Positions 57,803-64,000 of a stretch of DNA of 64,000 nucleotides are shown in pieces (positions within the stretch are counted from its first letter, which is position 1; each line of letters starts with the position of its first letter). This stretch comes from Persicaria tinctoria. Taxonomy: Eukaryota > Streptophyta > Magnoliopsida > Caryophyllales > Polygonaceae. The stretch lies in contig JBANSL010000018.1 in assembly GCA_037127255.1 (NCBI GenBank), positions 24,525,175 through 24,589,174 on the forward strand, in the 5' to 3' direction. The position numbers and the translations under genes were made by a program. The notes under the pieces were generated by a model that was not told where the DNA came from, made no database searches, and saw nothing but the letters and a program-made list of their open reading frames with translations.

Positions 57803-58146
57803 TGTGAAATGTATGCTTCAATCAAATAAATTGAGCACAACAACTCAATATGTAAGAGATCATTCATTGTTTCATAGAAGGAATAAAAGAACCATGGCCA
57901 AAGAAGGAAAACTGGTCGCCAAGGCCTTCATTCACACAATACAATAATCCAAAAAACCCTATTGAATGACAGTTTGAGAAAGCTTAAATAGCATGGAATC
58001 CTCGAACATGATTGGTACAACACAACAAGACAAAAAAGTGCAAGCTGACTTATTACAAATAAGAACGAAATGCATGAAGTTGAAATGTAATGCAAATGAG
58101 CTACAAATGAGCTGAGAAATGCAACTAAAGGGCATATCTCTCCATA
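57803..58146 (-). repeat. 5' LTR of Copia 4
   Basis: Adjacent to the PBS. It differs from its partner by point changes and a few short indels, so the insertion is not very recent. Confidence 0.93.
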
Positions 58147-59980
58147 ATAAGTATACGGAATTAATTGTTACTACACAGTAAATATATCGTCAAGTACACG
58201 GTGAAGGAAGTCGAACCCGTAGCATGAATCTGCGGTTACATGGGGCCCCTTGTTATTTTGAGTTGGGACAAACGAGAGTGTGTAGTACATTGTTTAAATG
58301 TACTCTATATCATTCTTTCTCCTAATCTAAAGGAGTGCGCAGTATATATGTATGCCGGCCCTATCACGTACACACATTCGCAGTGCGCGTACGTGCTTTT
58401 TTTTATATAAAAAAGACCTATCATGTATATGGATGTGCGAAAATCCGCACATCTACAATACACAAATGAAACCGTGTATTGAGCCATAAAATGACCGCTC
58501 AAATAAAAGTCCCTAAGTTTATTACTAGGTAATAAAAAAAATGACTTGAATATATATTTTAGGTAACTAGTTAAATTAAAATTTTGTATTTATTTCATTT
58601 TAAGCTATATGATGTCAAAATTTTTTTTTTTAAAAAAAAAAGCCAAAAGAGCCTTAGTAATATTGACTTAATTTTGTGGGCGGCCCTTGTTTTGAAACGT
58701 CAAACATTAAAAGATGAAAGGCACCTAAAAAGTGTTGATGGGATTTGGTGAAGGGGCTGCGCTTTTTTGGCTTATAAATATTTACATATTTGGGGTGTAA
58801 AATGAAAAGAGCAAGTGGCGTACGTAGTTGAAGAACAAGAAGGGTCCATCACCGTTCAATATCCATCTTCTGTTTGGTGGTTCACCGAATCCGGCCGCCC
58901 TACTCCCTTTCACCTATCTGATAAGGTGCACTTAACCCACCCTTTTATGTTTCTTAGCTTTCTTAATTCTCCCACTTGCACTATTCGTCTAATTGACAAT
59001 AAGAGAAATAGCTCACCAGTTCTGTTTTGGGGTTGTTTACATGATCTCCAATCATCAATACGAGTAGGATTTTGATACGATATTAGAGCAGTTAGTCTAA
59101 CGACTTATTTTTTAATCTTGTTCTGTTGGATTATTAGTTGTCCAAAATGTCAACTAGAGTAGTCATTCCTAGTTATAATTTAAAATGTGAAAGATCAAAG
59201 TGTACTAGTTGCACTTGTGGATACAGGTTAAGAAGCCGATGTTCTAGGCGATCTTTGTTTAGTGTCAAAACTTCAACAAATATTATAAACTTTTAAATCT
59301 GATTTTGTTTTATATTACGATACTATTCAACAATAAGTTTTGGGAGGGGAGTGGAGTGATGTGAATCAAAATGTTGTACTACCATGAGTTAAGCCCTGCA
59401 GTTAAATGGGACTGGCCCAAATTTAAGGGGATACGGCCCACTTCATATTGGGTCAGAATTTCCACCGGATTCCTGTGATTGGTAAACAAACTTGATAGGG
59501 AGGAATCGGAGGATTTCACTTACCAACCTTTGTTTAATTGGAACAAAAACCTGTAAGATTAGGGAATTGACACTGATACGATATTAAAGTTGGCTTCGCC
59601 TACATATATACGAGAGACAAACCAATGTATAGTGAAAGATGTTGAGTTATAAGGTGAATCATAACTTTACAATATATTAGACTTCACATTATTACGTTAG
59701 TTTCGATTTAGTCTTATCAATTAGTTATTCTCTACATATTCTCTTGAAAGTTGTAGCCCTATAAATATGGTTTGATATCAATAATACAATGTGTGGTTCA
59801 TCATTTCATTTCACTATTTTCTACCTGGTTTCTGAGCTTTTTAGCCTAACAGCTTCATTCCTTCCCAATAGCTTAAAAAATGTTTTGGGGCCAGCACAAA
59901 ATAGCCTCCAATAAAACTAAACATGGCTTCAACTTTCACAAAATCATATCCGAGTAACCCAAAAATGGTGATATAGCAGA
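58147..59980. other. Intergenic, no gene seen
   Basis: AT-rich DNA. An 86-codon frame at 58815 has no homology that I recognise. No RNA gene seen. Confidence 0.5.
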
Positions 59981-60700
59981 TGTTCAACATATACGAGTTC
60001 GACAACGATTTTACGAGGTTCGGTCCAAATGACCTATGTCCTCGGGGCCTCTAGATCTGCAGATCAGACCCTAAATCCACTAACTCAAATGTTCAAAGGC
60101 TTACAGAGTAACACAAAACACAGAAAGCAAGAATAACATGCAACAACAAGAAACCACGAAACACTGAAGAAGAAACAAGAGTAAGACGAAGAAGATCTTC
60201 GTTGAAGGTAGATCTGAAAAGGAACAGCAGATCGGCCACCAAGACAAGTGCCGGAGACGACCACCAGAGCCAGGAAGAAGCGACGCTCCCGAAAAGGGAT
60301 ACTGCGGTGCTAGGGTTTCCTAGCGCTCGCTTCTCTCTCTATCTATCTCTCTCTCTCTGGACTTACCAGATGGAGAGCTTCAATAGTGACAAGCAGGCAG
60401 GAGGTAAGGCGTATTTATAGACGAGCTCGTATGGGAACCCTAGCATCAAACGCATCATTCCACACAAGCTAAAACCGAGCTCAGCTTCCACAAAAGAGAG
60501 GTGGGTCGGTTGGGCTCAACAGGTTTGGGGGCCCAACTCTAATTTTGGCAGCTAAATAGCTAACACACAAAACCGAGCTTAGCCTGACCCAATTCCACCT
60601 TTCAATCATAGCCCATATAATATAAAACCATTACACATATTACATGTTACATAAAATGTACAAAACCTAAGTGCTTAATGAAATAAACTCTAGAATATGC
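59981..60700 (-). repeat. 3' LTR of Copia 3 (outer end clear, inner end uncertain)
   Basis: The minus strand ends CGTATATGTTGAACA. It holds CTATAAATACGCC (TATA, about 60410-60422) and CGAACCTCGTAAAATCG, as in the Copia 1 LTR. The inner boundary is not resolved. Confidence 0.55.
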
Positions 60701-60786
60701 TCATGTATTTCTTTAAGCCGCATATCCTGGATCTACAGCGAGTTAGAGCTTCATAGCCAACTGGATTTAGGGGTAACCGATCCTTC

Positions 60787-61383
60787 TCAGGCCCAGTGGT
60801 ATCCTCCAGATGGATTTAGGGGTAACCTTGTGACACCAAGATAAGTGGTATCCTCCAGATGGAGGAAATTCCTACAGAACACAAACTTATCAGATGTAAC
60901 AATCTTAGTCCCAAAATCTGTAGGATTTTTATCACCGCTTATTTTAACAACTTTAATAATATTCTTATCAACCTTTTCTCTTATGAAATGATATCTCACA
61001 TCTATATGGTTTGTTCTTTCATGATAAACAGGGTCACGACAAAGATATAAAGCAGATTGAGAATCAATATTAATAATTGAAGTCCAAGGTTTTCTAGAAA
61101 TCTCCCTGTAAAGCCCCTGTAGCCATATTGCTTCCTTTGCAGCTTCAGTAGCTGCTATATATTCTGCCTCAGTTGATGAGAGAGCAACTATAGGCTGTAA
61201 CTGTGACTTCCAAAAAACACAGTTTCCTGCCCATGTAAACATATAAGAAGTAGTAGACTTCCTATTGTCTTTGTTGGTCGCATAATCTGCATCCACATAG
61301 CCTTGAAGGCTTATAGCTGAGTGCCTGCCATAGACCAAACCAACATGTTTTGTACCACACAAATATCTTAACAAGAATTTCAT
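60787..61383 (-). pseudogene. Copia 3 RT end and RNase H
   Basis: LLRYLCGTKHVGLVYG, YVDADYATNKDNRKST (RNase H start), PIVALSSTEAEYIAATEAAK, DSQSALYLCRDPVYHERT and HFIREKVDKNI. The D and E of the active site remain. Confidence 0.9.
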
Positions 61384-62678
61384 GGCAACCCAATGCTTCT
61401 CACTGGGTTAGACATAAACCTGCTAAACACACTAATTGCAAAAGCTAAATCAGGCATAGAACAGATCATAGCATACATAACTGAACCCACAACAACATCA
61501 TAATGAACCTTTTTCATAAAAGCACATTCATTTTTAGAAAGAGGATCAACAATCCTAGTTAGATCAAGATGAGCACCAAGTGTGAAACTTAATGTTCCAC
61601 TGTCTGGGAGATTGCTTCAAGCCATATATATATTTTCTAAGCAAACACACATAATCAGGACTTTTATCATCCACAAAGCTCTTGGGTTGTTTCATATAGA
61701 TCACCATGCAAGAAAGTTGTTTTAACATCCATTTGCTCAGTTTCAAAATCATAAACAGCAGCAATGGCAAGCAAGAAACGTAGAGTTTTATACTTAACAA
61801 CAGGGGCAAATATCTCATTATAATCTTCACCCTTCTTCTAGGTAAAGCCTTTGGCTACAAGCATGGCCTTATACCCGAGAGGATCATCAACAGTAGAACC
61901 AGATTTGATCCTATAAACCCATCTACAATCAATAATCCTCTTATCTTTAGATCTTTTAACTAATGTCCATGTTTTATTAGCATGCATAGAATCAATTTCA
62001 TCTATGAGAACATTTAACAGCTTGTTCATAAATATCAGGAGTGTGCGAATTTATGACTTCAGAAACCATAAGAGCGAATTCAACCACATAAGACTCTGTA
62101 TACTTAGGATTTGGTTTCTTGGTCCTAGGCTCCCTATCTGAATCTCTAGTCAACTAGTAATCAGCCAAGGGCTGACCATCCAAATTGACCGAGATAGCAT
62201 CCTTAGTGTCATCAGGAAGCAAATCCCTAGCATCAGAACCAAAGACAGAAGAGGAGCTAGAAGAAGAGGAGGAAGAAGATAGAGCTTCAGTCTCACCACC
62301 ATCATTAGCTCCTTCATATACCTGACCCCCGTAGGGTTGAACTTGATCATTATCAGAACCTTCCTCCAAGGGGGGGAGTCTAAGCTTCAGGCACATAGAA
62401 GGAGGCGCCATTTGCAGCTTAAGATGCCTTCACACTTTCATCAGGTTACCTGTAGGGGTTATCTTAGACTTGAAATAAAATTCAGTCTCATTAAACACCA
62501 CATTTCTGCTTACAATGACTTTATATGCACCAGGTTGAATCAATAAGATTTTATACCCATTAACTCCCTCAGGATACCCCAAGAAAACACCTTTTTTTTT
62601 TTTTCCAGATCTAGCATTTAGTTTTCCATCAGATTTATGAGAAAACACAGTGCACCCAAAAGGTCTCAAGTAACTCAA
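61384..62678 (-). pseudogene. Copia 3 RT N-terminal part and linker, multiply broken
   Basis: Fragments in three frames: LRPFGCTVFSHKSDGK (62678-62430), an acidic/Ser linker (62411-62154), LIDEIDSMHANKTWTLV and CRWVYRIKSG (62029-61838), KSFVDDKSPDYVCLLRKYIY with GLKQSPRQW (61830-61564). The YVDD block is deleted; sequence passes straight to VDPLSKNECAFMKK near 61540. Confidence 0.8.
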
Positions 62679-63660
62679 GTTAGGTTTTTTTTATACAGCA
62701 ACTCATAAGGGGTTTTATAATCAACAGCAGAGAAGGGAGATTTATTAGTCAAATATGCAGCAGTCATGATAGCATCACCCCAAACAGAATGTTTAATGCC
62801 AGAAGAAATAAGCATGCATCTGGTTTTTTCAAGCAGAGTGCTATTCATCCTCTCAGCAATGCCATTTTGATGGGGAGTTCAGGAATAGTCAAGTGTCTCT
62901 TAATACCATGTTCTTTACAATATGCATCAAAGGCTGAGTTGCAAAATTCAAGACCATTATCAGTTCTTAAGCACTTAACCTCATAGCCAAATTCTTTCTC
63001 AACGTTGTTTTTCCAGTTCTTAAAGCTAATGAAAGCATCACTCTTAACCTTTAACAAATAAAACCACACATATCTACTAAAGTGATCAATGAGAGACATA
63101 AAATACTTCATGCTAGAAAAAGAATCAACCTGGGCAGGGCCTCATAGATCAAAGTGAATATACTGCAAAGGATGCTTAGCAGTGAAACTAGATTTATCAA
63201 ACTTAGACCTAGTATGCTTACCAAGCAGACAATCATCACACATATATATCCAATTCAGCAGGTTTAAGCTTAAGAACATCAGTTTTATAAAGCTGTAACA
63301 AGCCATTGTTTCCAATATGTCCTAATCTCTTATGCCACAAAGCAGTTTCACCATTAGACATAGAAACAGAAGCAACATAAGCATAATGTTTCAATGCAGA
63401 ATTAACAATAACATGATAAAGACCTTTCTTTTTCACAGTTTGAATCATGACTTTCCCATCTTTAGAAACTCTTTTATTTCCCAAATAAGTGTTAATATGA
63501 CATCTCATATCATCAAACACACTTTCAGATAACAAATTTTTTCTTAAATCAGGCACATATCTAACATTCTGAATAATCCTAATCTAGTTATCAAACATGA
63601 GCAAAGGCACAGTACCCACCCCTTTAATAGAAACATCATGATGATGACCCAACAAAACAT
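62679..63660 (-). pseudogene. Copia 3 pre-integrase and integrase
   Basis: 63556-63236 has LWHKRLGHIGNNGL with the CDDCLLGKH continuation out of frame near 63230. 63111-62845 has YFMSLIDHFSRYVW, CLRTDNGLEFCN and HGIKRHLTIP. The NG..ER catalytic Glu lies after a frameshift near 62870. Confidence 0.85.
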
Positions 63661-64000
63661 CCCCTTCATCAATCAAGGTAAGATGATCAAACCATTTCTT
63701 ATCAGGTGTAGCATGCATAGTGCAACCAGAATCAAGGATCTACACATCATCACATGCAGAATCATTACAAATAGGCAATAACTCATGCTTAGAACAAGAA
63801 CAAGCTTCAAATAATGCAAAGACACCAGACTTCTCCTTTTAGCCTCATCCTTCTTTTTCTTATAACAATCTTTCTCATAATGCCCAGTTTTATCACAATA
63901 ATAACACTTCACATTTTTCTTAGGATTGTTATCCTGCACATTCTCAGACACTTTTTCTTTACCTTTGTTGTTATTATAAGGAGGCTTGTCAGTTTTAGCA
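63661..64000 (-). pseudogene. Copia 3 Gag C-terminus with CCHC zinc knuckle
   Basis: CYYCDKTGHYEKDC is a C-x2-C-x4-H-x4-C knuckle, in a Lys-rich context (KKKKDEAKRR). The protease region with CDDV-like residues follows in another frame. The rest of gag is outside the window. Confidence 0.85.

Larger units (their letters stand above)
55993..58146 (-). mobile_element. Copia 4: two LTRs with internal deletion (gag, protease and integrase lost)
   Basis: LTRs at 55993-56322 and 57803-58146 are clear direct copies. The 5-bp duplication ATAAG flanks both ends (55988-55992, 58147-58151). PBS TGGTATCAAAGC (complement of 57791-57802) and a purine tract TTGAGGCGGGGA beside the left LTR fix the orientation as minus. 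Between them only RT and early RNase H remain. Confidence 0.93.
59981..64000 (-). mobile_element. Copia 3, decayed, runs off the right edge
   Basis: Minus strand, from the edge leftwards: gag zinc knuckle, protease region, integrase, RT, RNase H, then an LTR starting at about 59981. It has many frameshifts, and RT lacks the YVDD part. The integrase and RNase H closely match Copia 1 (shared SLIDHFSR, EFCNS, DSQSALYLCRDP, HFIREKV), so both are one family. Confidence 0.85.

Noticed and set aside
58815..59075. 86-codon frame
   Set aside because: No homology or promoter, and isolated among transposon remains.

Overview
The window is nuclear DNA from a flowering plant, probably a eudicot. Genes are split by GT-AG introns, the space between them is AT-rich, and recognisable host genes are plant-specific (a QWRF/augmin-type protein, a two-finger C2H2 repressor with QALGGH fingers and an EAR motif) or conserved eukaryotic (ribosomal protein S29, a small At2g23090-like zinc protein). 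The species cannot be named from the sequence. Most of the window is transposable elements, many nested and many with target-site duplications that can be read directly.

Layout. 1-300: 3' end of a glycine-rich protein gene. 1.1-3.0 kb: a 5'-truncated LINE next to a short A-tailed repeat. 3.2-3.9 kb: a small Mutator-like (MULE) element with a GC-rich payload and a 9-bp target duplication. About 4.1-16.7 kb: a gene-dense giant MULE. 16.9-20.5 kb: remains of an LTR retrotransposon with a 2-kb LTR. 21.0-21.5 kb: a hAT-type MITE. 22.4-24.6 kb: At2g23090-like gene. 26.1-27.4 kb: a MULE with a Stowaway MITE in one terminal repeat. 27.6-28.6 kb: RPS29. 32.7-36.6 kb: QWRF gene with a Stowaway MITE in an intron. 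39.2-39.9 kb: ZAT-type repressor on the minus strand. 40.6-44.1 kb: PIF/Harbinger element. 44.7-45.3 kb: LINE fragment with a 16-bp duplication. 45.4-53.6 kb: a Copia element carrying three further insertions (a MULE, a hAT MITE and a second Copia). 55.0-55.7 kb: Tourist-like MITE. 56.0-58.1 kb: internally deleted Copia with both LTRs. 60.0-64.0 kb: another decayed Copia that runs off the window.

The standout is the giant MULE. It encodes a plant-mobile-domain (PMD) protein, a short coiled-coil protein, a stand-alone BED zinc finger, three paralogues of an unrecognised CxCxH cysteine-rich family, a two-exon B3-domain protein, and a FAR1/MULE transposase whose reading frame runs into an OTU protease-like domain. 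Nearly every transcription unit starts from one promoter layout: one or more copies of an 18-bp palindrome (ACCGCATGNNCATGCGGT and variants, about 22 copies) lie just upstream of a TATA box, often between divergent genes. One such promoter faces a non-coding stretch holding three imperfect stem-loops, two of which share flanks but have different, still self-complementary arms. This looks like a transposon-wide regulon in which an element-encoded DNA-binding protein (B3, BED or PMD product) reads the palindromes. Function is inferred; the layout is read directly. The transposase (two in-frame stops and a frameshift with a further stop), the PMD gene (one frameshift) and one paralogue (one nonsense codon) are damaged, so this copy is probably not autonomous.
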